Assembly: GCA_001179505.1 (NCBI GenBank)
Contig: CDMY01000239.1
Location: 84,052 to 107,258 of the forward strand
Length of the DNA stretch: 23,207 nt
Direction of reading: 5' to 3'
Source of the DNA: Vitrella brassicaformis
Taxonomy: Eukaryota; Sar; Vitrellaceae
The notes below the pieces were generated by a model. It was given only the letters and a program-made list of their open reading frames with translations. It ran no database searches and had not been told where the DNA came from. The first letter of the stretch is position 1. The number at the start of each line of letters is the position of its first letter. Positions 1 to 10,544 of this stretch are shown one piece after another. The translations under genes and the position numbers were made by a program.

Positions 1-29
1 GGGAGGGAGGGAGGGAGGGAGGGAGGGGA
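1..29. repeat. GGGA tetranucleotide repeat
   Basis: The window opens inside a (GGGA)n tract of about seven units. In minus-strand gene orientation it is a CCCT pyrimidine tract, probably inside an intron or the 3' flank of the RRM gene. Confidence 0.9.
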
Positions 30-120
30 CCGAGCGAGCCACACACATACACATACACACATACGAACACGTTCAATCTGATTGATATCGGCTGTCGGTT
101 GTTCATGCGCCTGTGTGTAC

Positions 121-1212
121 CGAGTAAGCAAACTCCACCCCCCCACCGACCGCAGGCATCTGACACACACACACACACACACACACAGACAAAAGCAACA
201 AAGCATGTGTAAATGGTGAGTCATTTATTTGCTTGATGAGTTAGTTGCTGGCTGACTTGCATTGCCTGCGTCTATCCGATTATCTGTCTGTCTGTCTGTC
301 TGTAAATATCCGTACATGTGACATATGTATGTGTGTAGGTTTGTGCGTACGTATGTATGTATATACGTGTGTGTCGTGATGTATGTACCTACCGTCTTGT
401 GGTACTCGAAGCACGCATTGGCCATGCCTTGGTTCTGCAGACATACATACATACATATGCAGCAGGCAGGGAACAGTACAGCTCATTCAGCAGCATTTGT
501 GCGTAGGCCGGCTGGCTGGCCGGCTGCCATTCTTACCTCGAACTCGACGAATCCTGACCGATGGATGCATCCACGCAACAACAAGGAAGGAAGCCAGCAG
601 AGCGTGTGAGTGGTGTGTGCACACACACCGTTGTGCTGTCTGTCGGTGCACGTGCGTGTTACCCTCCCTACCCGCTCTCTTGTCCGGCAGCCACAGGGTC
701 TGCCTCACGGCCCCTGGACGCAAGATGAGCACACAAGTACACGCATACATACATACAAGAGGAGAATGAATGAATAATGACGGCGGAAACATACCGCCCT
801 GGATAGCTGTCGTACGTACCGAAATGACGACAGAGCTCGGCGATGCCTTCCTCCCCGCACAACTGGAGGAAGGACAGCAATATTTAAAGATTGTCGGCAT
901 TCCTTCCTTGATGTGCAGGCAGGTGCGAGTGTGTGGATAGCGTAGCGAGCGTACGGCGGGTAGGTTGCGGATGTAGAGGACCTTGGTAGGCATGTGGTGT
1001 ATCCTCCGGTCAGGCGGCAGCCACCCGTGCCTCCCAGTGCTGAGTCCAAACGACTGGGGTGTGGTGCTGTCTGTGGGTGTGGGAGTGGGCATGTCTGCCC
1101 ATCGGGGGCCCGGACCGCCGCCATGCAGCGGGTGGTGGCTGTACTGGTGGCTACCGTAGTCGGGCGTGTAGTCCACATTGCTGGGCGATACACTCGGGGA
1201 TACGCCCTGCAT
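121..1212 (-). CDS. PTB/hnRNP-L-type RRM RNA-binding protein, 3' part beyond left edge
   Basis: Exons in transcript order: 955-1212, 820-862, 672-713, 537-553, 393-434, 121-159. They are joined by GT-AG introns and stay in phase. The start is the ATG at 1212. It gives a Ser/Pro/His/Gly-rich leader of about 70 residues, then one RRM starting at MPTKVLYIRNLP (residues 74-85). The remaining RRM pieces are LCGEEGIAELCRHFG, AVRQTLWLPDKRA, the RNP-1-like GFVEFE, NQGMANACFEYHKT and the last strand GVEFAYS. The PTKVLYIRNLP opening and the GFVEFE/FAYS elements match the PTB/hnRNP-L RRM style. By family it should bind pyrimidine- or CA-rich RNA in the nucleus and act in splicing or mRNA handling; that role is inferred. 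Further RRMs are expected beyond position 1. One exon is only 17 nt. An upstream exon before 1212 cannot be excluded. Confidence 0.8.
163..303. repeat. AC dinucleotide tract and CTGT tetranucleotide tract in one intron
   Basis: (AC)n spans 163-187 and (CTGT)n spans 284-303. Both are in the last visible intron of the minus-strand RRM gene (160-392). In transcript orientation the ACAG repeat comes first and the TG tract comes last, next to the acceptor, so the two can pair. Confidence 0.9.
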
Positions 1213-1708
1213 CCTATCGATGGATGGACGGGGGAAACGCTCGCTCGCTCAGTCACCTCAATCAACGCCGACTCACAAACGCAAGCGGGGCGCGCACAAG
1301 GACGGACAGAACACCTCACGAGGGGCAGGCACTCAATGGGGAGCTGAGATGGCAGCCGAAGCACCCGTCACAACCACCAATGCGATGATAAGACAGCACT
1401 TGAGACGTTTCACGCCTGAAATGCCCACAAATCAACAGAATGTCGCCCATGCCGTTACATTAAGCGCATCGGGCCTCTTCGGCTGCTCACCCGTCGTGTC
1501 CGTGGCGCTATCGATGGAGTTCCAGTCCCTCAACGCGTACTACATTGCCTGTAATCATGGGGGCGTCACGCATAGTGGATGGAGGCAACCTCCCTATGCG
1601 CATGCGTCATTCACGAGTGCGAGAAAAGTACGCATACCTCGCGGTGGGCCTCTTTCGTCCTGTAAATTTTGCGCCTCTTTCGTTGGGGAACGCAGGGCGG
1701 GTTTCCAA
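1213..1708. promoter_or_regulatory. Divergent intergenic region between the RRM gene and the WDR60-like gene
   Basis: This stretch of about 500 nt separates the ATGs of two genes read in opposite directions, so it should hold both 5' UTRs and both promoters. I see no TATA box at a convincing distance and no RNA gene. One plus-strand frame stays open from 1178 through 1954, but the part before 1709 is not protein-like. Long simple repeats are absent here, unlike in the introns. Confidence 0.5.
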
Positions 1709-4700
1709 ATGGAGGATGAGTATGAGGACGACTTTGAGGATGACTTTGAGGACGAGGAAGAGGCGGTCCAGCTGCCACCCAAACAGACACAACCACAAGC
1801 CGCCCCGCCAGCCCTCCACTCCCTCGCCAGGCCTCCCCACTTGGCAGCCGCATTCACCAGACCGGCAGCAGCCAGCAGATCTCAGGCTCCAGTGGAAGTA
1901 CAAGCCCCTGTTCAGACCATCAGCAGGCCAAGGACGCCGCCATTCATCATGTAAGAGGCAGCGAAGAAACCAACATTTAGTGTAATGAATGCAGCCCAGC
2001 CAGAGGGGAGAGGCTCATCTATCTGGAATCTATCATCTATTTATCTCATCTCATCTAGCTGTCAAGGCAGATAGACGCCATCCGACTATGTATGTATCGC
2101 TCGCTGCTGTCATGTATGTGTTGTGTGTCCAGGCCCCTGGCGGAGTCCCCCCTTCCAGCCTTCAGAGGTAGGTTGGTGAATGAGTCAGTGGGTGGGGCAG
2201 CATGAGCACTATAGCACGGGCAGTCAGCCAGGAAGGAAGCCAGTCGACGACGTGGAGTTGGCATGCATGTGTGCAGTTACTGCCGTGCCGACGAGCGCCA
2301 CTGGCACGCACCGGTTGAACGACCTCAAGAAAGCTGGTACCAGCCAGGCAGGCAGGCTGGGGTGGGTGGGTGAGGGAATGGACTAGATTCATCATTGACC
2401 GACTGAGGAGAGTGCTTGTTGTTGGTTGTTGTTGTTGTTGTTGTCGTCAGGTGTGTTATCTCGTTGGCAGGTGGAGTCGTTCTCTTCCTACTCCACACTG
2501 CCGCAGACTCGCCTGCACCTCCTCAAGACTGGTATGTATGTATGTATGTATGTATCTGAAGAGCTGCGTAGCCTGACGGCAGCCAGATACCAACACACAC
2601 ACGCCAGGCGAAACAAAGATGAGCCCAGCCCATTCACTAACTAACTACGTGCACTGCACTGAGCCGCACTCTACTGTTTTTCTGTCTGTGTGTGTGTCCG
2701 GATGCTGCGTGCAGGCAGCGGTCGATACGCTTTCACGCGGTCGGCGCCATGCCAGTTGCGGGAGGATGATCAAGAGGTGGGCAGACACACACGTCCACCA
2801 ACTGGACATACATACAGCTGAGGGAGAATCAATCGGTGGGAGCTTTGTGGTGAGCGTGTGTGTGTCAGGTTGGTGTTCAGACAGAGCCGTGTGACCGCAG
2901 GCACGCATCGTGTCAGTGCCCCGCCCTTGGAGCTGGCGCCGGCGATGCAGGCGACACGCCGATGCTCACCGGCGGACAGACAGTGCCGCCCACAAGGTAT
3001 GCCGGGGGGTTAGCTAGCGCCATGATAGATCCGCAGACAGATACATAGATACGTACGCAGTCAAGGGTCTTGGTAATGAGACAGGCAGACAGACAACTGC
3101 TCTGCTGTTCTTCGCTGCACACCGGACCTTACCTACCTTGCCGTGCTGTCTGTGATTTTGATTGATTCAGGCTCGTGTCGTTTCTGAAGCGGGCACTACC
3201 GCTCATGGAGGTATCACTGCAAGACGTCACAGGAAGGGTACGCACGCACACCCTTCTTGCTTCAAATGGACACACCACACCCCTGTAATCGCATCAACGC
3301 GCTGCTTCCTCATTCATTGGTCCCTGCTTGCCTCACTCACTCAGGTCAGTTCTCGTGAGGCGGCAGATGTGTCCAAGTCCCCAGCGCCAGGCCCACCGTC
3401 GCAACACCCACCAGCTAACAGTAGCGGCCCATCGCGGCGGTACGCCCTGCCGCGTGAGCTGCTGGATGGCCTCTACAAAGCCGCCCCGGGTGCAGCCCCA
3501 GGGTCAACCTGGCAACTCGTGCAAGTAGCCCCAGACCACGATGCGGCCACCGGCGGCGGCCACAAGGGGGGCGCATCCTCCACGGCTAACAGGTGTCGTA
3601 GGGCACTGGAGTGGGAGCCTCTCACGCACAGAGTCGAGGCCGACACGACTGGAGGCGCTGCACCAGCCACCCCTTCGGCCGACGACACCGTGCCGTTTCG
3701 ATCTGGTCGCACCCTCTACGCCCTCTTCTCCCCCTCACAAGTTGGGTGGCCGTCCAGCAGCGGGCAGCGGAGGTCTGCGCCAGCACCTCCCTCCAAGGCA
3801 GACGGGGGGAATACTGACGCTGCGCGGCGACGACAGGAAATATTCGCCACAGTCAAGGTAAGTCGGTGGGTTGATATGCCTGCATTCACGGACTCACAGA
3901 TACATACTACACTGCTCAGAGCAATGTGGCCCGGTCCCCTTGCCTTGCATGTGTGTGCATTTCAGACGATCGCTGCCGTGTTTACAATGTGTGACAGTCG
4001 ACATGCTCGCCAAGAACGGGACTCCTGCATCGATGAGCACCCTACCGGGTCAGTTTAGTTCACCTCACAAGGGAGTCTGTTGGGGGATCGGAAACCTTCT
4101 CAATTCACTCACTCATGCGGTGTCTGCGTGTGTGGGGGGTGTGATTTGATGTCTTGCTGGTTTGATGTGTGCAGGTATCTGTACTCGACTGGTCGTGTGG
4201 TATGCGTCGCCCATCTGTGTGGCCAGCGTACCAGCGTGCTGGTGGGCGGCACCGACTGTGGGACACTTGTCTGTTGGAACACCAAGGAGATGGGACACAG
4301 TGCCACACGTCCAGACGGGGGCGGCAGCAGCTCCAGTTCGCCCGCCTGGACGAGAGAGGAATCCTGGGTGGGCCCCTGCTTCACCACAGGGGACCTGCTC
4401 TTCTCGCCGCAGCCCGCCTCCTTCGCCGCAGGTGTCGCCCCCGAAGAGCTAGATTACGTTGGAGGCACTGACACTCTCGCACTTGGCCTTCACCCCTTTC
4501 CAATTGTAAGCCAGGGAGCGAGGCGAGAGGGGGAAACGGAGAGAGAGAGAGAGAGAGAGATGGATACGTACCTTGAGAGGGCTGTGCACTCACTGGTGCC
4601 GGCTGGCTCTTTGGTGTGTGCCGTGCCGTCACTTGTGTGTCAGGCATCTGTCAGGACCTCTGCATCGGACGCTGGAGACGGTGGGTGGCACCGCACCCAT

Positions 4701-6579
4701 GTATCCCGTCCGCTCTCTCTCTATATGTCTGTCTGTATGTATATGTGCGTCATGTCAGGTGTGTTGTTTGCGGTGGATACGGGTGGTGGCATGACGCAGT
4801 GGCGATTGGTGGAGTCGGAGGCTCATGGTGAGGGCAGTGCAGCCACCCGGCTGGTCTTCCTGGGGCACGAACAGGTGCCTTCACCCCCGAACGTCGCACT
4901 CAAGAGGAGGCTGGTGGACGACACACTCGACGACCACGGCAACGCGAGTGCAGCTCTCACATGTCAGGCGGGTCAGGGTAAGCACACGTCACGTCACATC
5001 ACATCACTCTCTCACTCACTCACCACGGGGCGGACAGGACAGCCTAGTGATAGTGTCGATGGATCCCCTGATGCTCTTCCCTCTCTGCCTGTCTGCCTGT
5101 CTGCCTGTCTGCCTGTCTGTCTGTCTGTCTGTCAGATGTGGCCAGTGCTTTTGCTGACGTGCAGGACATTGCCATACCGCCGGGGCAAACCAACCGGTAG
5201 GCATGCAATCCAGGGAGGGGAGGCATAAAGACAGACGGCGGAGAAAGAGTAGAGTTTCCTTCCTCCGATTGGTTTCCCATTCATTCCTGATGTTTGCAGG
5301 TGTGTGGTGTTGGTCCATGGTGAGCTTGTGCAGCTGGACCGCACTTCATCCCTCGCCAAAACCATCGCACCCGCATGGATACACACACCGGCATTCAAAC
5401 AAGGACACTCGGTCAGACACAGACAGACAGACAGACAGACAGGGAGGGAGGGACCATGCCCTCCCTGAGGGGTCTGAATGCCTGCCTGTGTTTGTTTGTC
5501 TGTTTGTTTGTCTGTCTGTCTGTGTGTCTGGGAATGTTCGTTCAGGCCATCTGTAGCGTGTCGTTTCATCCCCGTCATTCATCACTTGTCCTCGCCCTCT
5601 CTGCCAGCCAAGAGATCATGTAATGTAGGCCGGACGGCACGGCCGACCCGACAGCCAGCCAGCACCATCCACCATGCATCCATCGTTAACGCAGTGTTGT
5701 TGCTATTTATTGTTGTCTCTCCTGCCTGCCTGCCTGCCTCTCTCAGGTTGTTTGATGTGAATTTGGGTGGTGTGCTGTGGCGATCACCATCATTCAGCAC
5801 ACCTCGACCACAGAGGGACGACACCACTCAAGCGGACTCGGGTGCCATCCAATGGTAGGTGGATGACTCACTCACCTGGACAGAAAGGAGTCAGATTGGC
5901 TATCGATCTGCGTTGCGTATTCATCATCTCTCCCTCCCTCCCTCCCTCCCTCCATGTGTCGCACAATCCATCCATGCATGTTTATCTGTATGTCTGTATG
6001 TCTGTCAGGAGCGATGAGCATCCGGCGGGTTTCTGTGTGCTGTGGGGACAAAGGCTCGATGTCTGGCAGCTGCAACAAGACCAAACGGTCAGCCAGCCAG
6101 CCAGCAGGGAAAGGTTTCTATGTTCTGTGTGTGGCATGTGTGTGTGTTGGCATGCAATGCAGCGGCCTGTGGGCAGCATTGACCTGAGGAGTCTTTGTGA
6201 GGACCAAGACATGGCACATCTCGCCCATAGGAGGAGCATCCTCACACTCATGTATGTATGTACACACCGGCCGACACGACACGGCTGCCTGACTGACATG
6301 ACACCTGCGGCTCTGTGTGTGTATGCTGTGCTATGGGTACGCATCTGTGTGTGGGTGGGTGCAGTGGTAGTGCTGGCTTGGTAGGCCTCTCCCACGCCAT
6401 CCTTCAAATCGACCTGAGGTAAGCCAAGCCTGCTTCTACCTATCCCCTGCTCGCCTGCACACCTGCATGCCGCATGCACCTGGTCAATTATTTGTTTTAC
6501 TGGCTGCCCGTGTTGCAGGCGCTTCTTGGCCGATGGCCGGGAGCAGCAACCGCAGTGGTTGTACAGACTTCTTGCATGA
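1709..6579 (+). CDS. DYNC2I1: WDR60/DYNC2I1-like dynein-2 intermediate chain, 20 exons, 819 aa
   Basis: Exons: 1709-1950, 2133-2167, 2277-2336, 2451-2531, 2719-2776, 2901-2996, 3171-3237, 3345-3857, 3966-4048, 4175-4505, 4644-4680, 4759-4977, 5136-5196, 5300-5411, 5546-5619, 5747-5854, 6009-6087, 6163-6251, 6365-6418, 6519-6579. The acidic start MEDEYEDDFEDDFEDEEE (residues 1-18) is followed by a low-complexity region. The block TRLVSFLKRALPLMEVSLQ (near residue 195) matches the conserved WDR60 segment before the propeller. Divergent WD repeats follow, including VLVGGTDCGTLVCWNTKE, LFAVDTGGGMTQWRLVE, ICSVSFHPRHSSLVLAL, MLFDVNLGGVLW and AIQWSDEHPAGFCV...LDVWQLQ. The C-terminus LRRFLADGREQQPQWLYRL parallels the family's basic tail. 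The family role is cargo and light-chain binding in the retrograde intraflagellar-transport motor. Human WDR60 is longer (about 1066 aa). Exons 2-6 and 9 are the least certain because family similarity is weak there. Confidence 0.8.
4539..4560. repeat. GA dinucleotide repeat
   Basis: An uninterrupted (GA)11 tract lies in the intron that follows exon 10 of the WDR60-like gene, 33 nt after the donor. Confidence 0.9.
5086..5133. repeat. CTGCCTGT/CTGT repeat at a 3' splice site
   Basis: A compound (CTGCCTGT)n-(CTGT)n tract ends at the acceptor CAG of WDR60-like exon 13 (exon starts at 5136). It takes the place of a polypyrimidine tract. Confidence 0.9.
5417..5525. repeat. Paired ACAG and TGTC repeats flanking one intron
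   Basis: The intron after WDR60-like exon 14 starts with an ACAG tract (5417-5442). Its 3' half carries GTTTGTCTGTTTGTTTGTCTGTCTGTCTGTGTGTCTG. The two blocks are complementary over many units, and the intron's two splice sites lie outside them. Confidence 0.8.
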
Positions 6580-6999
6580 GAGAACATATATGGCACACCT
6601 GCTCGCCGCTCATGTAAATCTCTCTGTAATCGCGATCCACCGCTGAAGTGGGAGGGAGCGTTGCACGAGAGGTTCTGCTCACCGACCGCCGCTCGGTCGG
6701 TCGGTCGGTCGGTTATGGGCTCGTAAATTTCCTCTGCGAGCTTGGCAAAAGTGGACCTCAAAGTGCTTTGTCTGTTGTCGTTGTTCCGCGTACAAGAATC
6801 AAGCATAGCTGAGCTCCCGACTGGTTGTTCTTCAGCTCCTGACGGTGACCGTGACCCTTTCTGCGTTTGTGAGCAGACTGTGAGTGAGTCCGCCATTGAT
6901 GCCAAAGGGCGATTCGCCATCTATCGGACCATCAACAGAGCATCCCGTGGGCGAGTCAGGCGAGCTCTCTCCTGGTGCAGCCGCAGAGGGGCTGCCGCC
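6580..6999. promoter_or_regulatory. Intergenic region between WDR60-like and apyrase genes
   Basis: This is about 420 nt between the WDR60-like stop codon and the apyrase ATG. It should contain a 3' UTR, then the apyrase promoter and 5' UTR. It holds a CGGT tandem repeat with a perfect 8-bp inverted repeat (6681-6701). A long minus-strand ORF crosses it, but it runs antisense through several WDR60-like exons and has no protein-like character. I see no RNA gene. Confidence 0.5.
6681..6701. repeat. Hairpin-forming inverted repeat at the edge of a CGGT tandem repeat
   Basis: ACCGACCG (6681-6688) is followed after the 5-nt spacer CCGCT by its exact reverse complement CGGTCGGT (6694-6701). The CGGT repeat continues to about 6713. 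It lies in the 3' flank of the WDR60-like gene and upstream of the apyrase gene. Whether it is a terminator or processing structure, or an accident of the repeat, cannot be told from sequence. Confidence 0.6.
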
Positions 7000-9816
7000 A
7001 TGCAGACTGTCTTCACCAGCAGTGGAGGGGTGCCTGGCAGGGGGGGGACCACCGCTGAGACCCTACAATTCGCTGTCAGGATCATCGCTCTACTCACTAT
7101 AGCCGGTGCCTGCAGAGGGACGGACACAAAGGCACACACAGCACACACAGCATCTCGGACAGACAGACAGACCGACAGACGCCCTTTTTTCTCCTGTGTG
7201 GTGTGCCCCACCAGGTTTTGTCGTGTACTTGGTATCTGGTTGGGTGGACAGTGTGCCCCCCGCCCCGCCAGGCGTCGCTGCCACCGACAATCTGGCGGCG
7301 GCCGGTGTGGGAGTGGGGGAGGTCCACCACAACCAGGGCAGCGGCAGCAAGGCCCTCCCACACAAGTCGCTGCGCCGAGCCGCCATATGCACCATGACCA
7401 ACCCATGCAAGATACAGGTAGGCAGGCAGGCAGGCAGGCAGGGAACCACAACGGGTGGGTGGTTATCACACCCAAGCCGCCTGTCTGGCTGTCTGGCTGT
7501 CTGCTATTGAATCCATCAGTTGATAGCTGATTTGGACGAGTCGTCTCGCGACGAGTCGCAGGGCAAACTCACATTCTTCTCCTACCTACAAAGCGGCTAC
7601 CTTTATCGGTACGCACCCACGCTGGGAAGCTGACTGCTTTGCCCCATTGGATGGCTCAACCAACATGTGTGTGCTCGTTCGTCCGTCCGTCCGTTCGGTT
7701 GTGTGTGTGTGCGGCAGGGTGAGCAATCGTGGCGGTGGGTTCTTCAGTCTGGGAGGGTCGACCGAGAGCACATCGACATCGACGGCAGTCAACGGCAGCA
7801 GTGACAAAGGTGCAGATGGCAAGGAGGCATCCAGGCCGCAGGCGGCGCCCACCTATGCTGTGGAGTGGGGCGCCAGTGAGCGGGTGGACGGACACCACAA
7901 CGAGGCCGGCAGGGGCATGGAACTCTCGGAACTGCTACAATTCGACAAGTGAGTGAGTGAGGACCGACCGGACCGACTTACTTGCCAAGGCGGGCGGAGG
8001 GAGGGAGGGAGAACAGCGAACGGGAGGGAGATGGCTGGTGGTGCGGCGTGTGTGTGTGCAGCGTCTTGTACACGTTTGACGACCGCACAGGGATTGTGTA
8101 CGAGCTGGACACCAAGAAAGGTATGTATATTACCTACCCACCCACCCACCTATCTGATCTGCACACGTAGCGTAGCGACCCGCACACACGGCAAGGCAAG
8201 GCAAGCAGCCGGCCGGATACACACATGCAACCCTAAATACGTGTGTGTCTGTGTGTGTGTGTATGTGGGTATGTCAGAGGGTAAGGCGAGCGTGTACCCC
8301 CGGCACATCGTGACTGAGGGTGCTGGCGACACCAACAAGGGCATGAAGATTGAGTGGGCCACACAAAAGGACGGCAACCTCTGGATCGGATCCTTCGGCA
8401 AAGAATACACCAGTAAGCCAAATACTATATTTACCAAACCACCACACACATGGACAGACAATCAGACAGGACAGGCCAACCAGAGCTAGCAGGCCACCCC
8501 CTGCCCTGCCTCTACGTGTGTGTGTGTGCAGATGCCAAGGGTGAGATCGTCAACGAGAACAACATGTGGGTGGTGGCCCTGGGCGCCAACGGCAAGATGC
8601 AGAGGTTCAACTGGAAACCCGCATATGACGCTGTCAGAAGGTATTTACGTACGGATGGGATGGCTGTACATGGATGGCTAATCAAGTGTGTCGAGATACA
8701 TACATACATACCCATCACAGCCCATCCCATCCCATCCCTCGCTCTCTTGCTGGCCTGGCGGCAGAGCTCTGGGCGCACCATATCCTGGGTACTGCATCCA
8801 CGAGGCAGTCGCATGGAGCGATGACATGCAAAAGTAAGTGCACAGACAGACAGACAGACAGACAAACAAGGGGAGAGGAAGGGAGGGGAGACTGCACTGC
8901 GTGTGGGAAAGACAGGCCGTCGTCACGTTGTACGGTACGGTGAGCGTGTGTGTCGGTGGCGTATGTATGTATGTGGTCAGGTGGGTGTTGCTGCCCCGGC
9001 GGGTGAGCTCTGACCCCTACGATGATGAACAGGACGAGGTAGCACGACACGAGACACAATGAAGGCAGCCAACGGTGTTGCTGTGGGTGCCTGCCTGTCT
9101 AGTACCGTGGCTCGAACAAGTTGGTGTTGGCGTCTGAGGACTTCAGCCAGATAGAGGTGCGGGAGATCGGCGACATCGTACCGGAGAGGGGATACTCTTC
9201 ATTCGCTTTCATTCCGGGCACCGACGATCAAGTAACCTAATATACACACGCACGCACACGACACCAGACACGGAAACAGCGATGGACATATGTACGGACG
9301 TACATACTTGGGTTTAATTGATTGTCTGGTTTGTATGGCTGGGCCGGCTGATGTGGGTGCAATGCATTGCAATGCACTGCAGGTGATCGTAGCCCTGAAG
9401 AGTGTCGAGTCAGCCAAGACAAAGACACAGGTACGCACGCACGGTGCACACACAACACACCCTGCCCTGCCTTGCTGGCTTGCTAGGGAGGTAGGTAGGT
9501 ACCATCCATCCATCCGTGGCTTGACGACTGACTCGCTTGGCTGGCTTCCTGGTGTGGGTGTGATGTGTGTCCTTCTCTTGTCTCTTTGTGTTGCGTGTCC
9601 CACATACAGAGCACGTATTTGAGTGTGTTTCACATCAACGGTGACGTCTACCTGCCCGACACCGAGGTGCCCGGCGGATACAAATACGAAGGTCACTCAC
9701 TCACTGCACACCACACCACACATGCCTGGCCTGCAAATGGCAAACTGACCGATTGATTGATCGTGTGAATGAATTGTATATATGCTATGCGTGTAGGCAT
9801 TGAGATCATCAGCTGA
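7000..9816 (+). CDS. CANT1: Calcium-dependent apyrase (CANT1 family), membrane-anchored, 13 exons, 445 aa
   Basis: Exons: 7000-7105, 7215-7417, 7520-7608, 7718-7948, 8062-8120, 8278-8412, 8532-8640, 8765-8833, 8981-9038, 9103-9231, 9383-9430, 9610-9691, 9797-9816. The start is the ATG at 7000 in the context gccgccATG. Joining exon 1 to exon 2 creates the hydrophobic stretch RIIALLTIAGFVVYLVSGW (from about residue 27), a likely type II signal anchor. Apyrase-family blocks then follow in order: LIADLDESS, FFSYLQSGYLYR, AVEWG, GRGMELSELLQFD, YTFDDRTGIVYELD, IVNENNMWV, PGYCIHEAVAWSD, WVLLPRRVS, GYSSFAFIPGTDDQVIVALK and KYEGIEII just before the stop. The family hydrolyses nucleoside di- and triphosphates (in animals preferring UDP/GDP) with calcium in the secretory lumen or outside the cell. 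Human CANT1 is 401 aa; the extra length is mostly a Ser/Thr/Gly-rich insert in exon 4. Confidence 0.93.
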
Positions 9817-10544
9817 CACGAGCACACAAAGAGACGTGGCTGACTGACTGATGGGAGGCTGGGTGGGTGGGGTGAGTGGGCTGCCTGCCTGCATTCTGTA
9901 TCGTGGGATACAGACAGACAGGGGTGAGTGAGGGTAATAAATTAATGAGTGGACGGCTGGCTGGCTGGCGGACCGGCTGAGGTTAATCTATCTCATGAGG
10001 GAGATGCCTGCCAGTGAGGCCGGGCCAGCGTTGAAAGGAAGGGCCGATAGTGCAGTTAGTTAATGGATCGGTCCGGGGTGGATGGGATGGGGTGGGATGG
10101 GCAAATGTATGTATGTATGTGTGGATGATGTACAGCCATGTGTAAGTTAAGGACTGAATGAATGAATGAGTGTCGGTGGGTGGGGCCGTGTGTGTCTGGA
10201 CCAGCCATTAGTCTTTCGTGTGCAGCTAAGTGGGAAGCGAGAACCAACCAACCAACTTGTGTGTTGGGGTCTGGGTCTGTGTCTTGCGTGCTGTGTCGTG
10301 TCTGTGTGTATCTCACTCAAAGAATGAATCAACCTACCTACTTACACTTTGTTGCTCACTGGCCGTGCCCATCCCCGATCCCCTGGCCGGCCTTCAATCC
10401 ACACGCACTCTCTCACTGTCAGTCTGTCTGTCTGTCTGTACACACACACACGCACCGCATATCATATCAATGATATCTACAATAACCCATCCCTCCCTCC
10501 ATCCGCCGACACACACTCAGTGTTGCGAGCCCCTCCCTCTAGAG
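9817..10544. other. Convergent intergenic region, low complexity
   Basis: About 730 nt lie between the apyrase stop and the PP2C stop, which face each other, so both 3' UTRs should be here. The sequence is made of short imperfect repeats (CTGACTGACTG, GGTGGGTGGGG, TGTATGTATGTATG, CTGTCTGTCTGT and CACACACACACGCAC). I see no coding frame with protein-like content and no RNA gene. The repeat polarity changes from G/T-rich on the plus strand on the apyrase side to A/C-rich near 10440-10620, on the PP2C side. Confidence 0.5.

Noticed and set aside
487-1212. 241-aa minus-strand ORF as a single-exon protein
   Set aside because: Only its first 86 codons are coding. The frame then reads through an intron; splicing restores a complete RRM.
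1178-1708. N-terminal extension of the WDR60-like protein upstream of the ATG at 1709
   Set aside because: The frame is open, but the translation is not protein-like, and MEDEYEDDFEDDFED is a natural start.
5391-5630. Overlapping ORFs rich in Cys/Leu/Ser or Asp/Arg/Gln/Thr from CTGT and ACAG tracts
   Set aside because: Tetranucleotide repeats stay open in several frames and give false ORFs on both strands; the same applies around 8840, 10430 and 17050.
5982-6920. 312-aa open reading frame on the minus strand
   Set aside because: It runs antisense through the last exons and introns of the WDR60-like gene, has repeat-driven composition and shows no family motif.
6884-7102. Alternative apyrase N-terminus in the other frame (Ser/Pro/Gly-rich)
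   Set aside because: It ends in TAG and cannot join exon 2 in phase at the same donor. The ATG at 7000 gives a good start context and a complete membrane anchor.
9817-10544. Hidden gene or RNA gene in the convergent gap
   Set aside because: I found no tRNA-like arms, no splice-consistent coding blocks and no family similarity, only short repeats.
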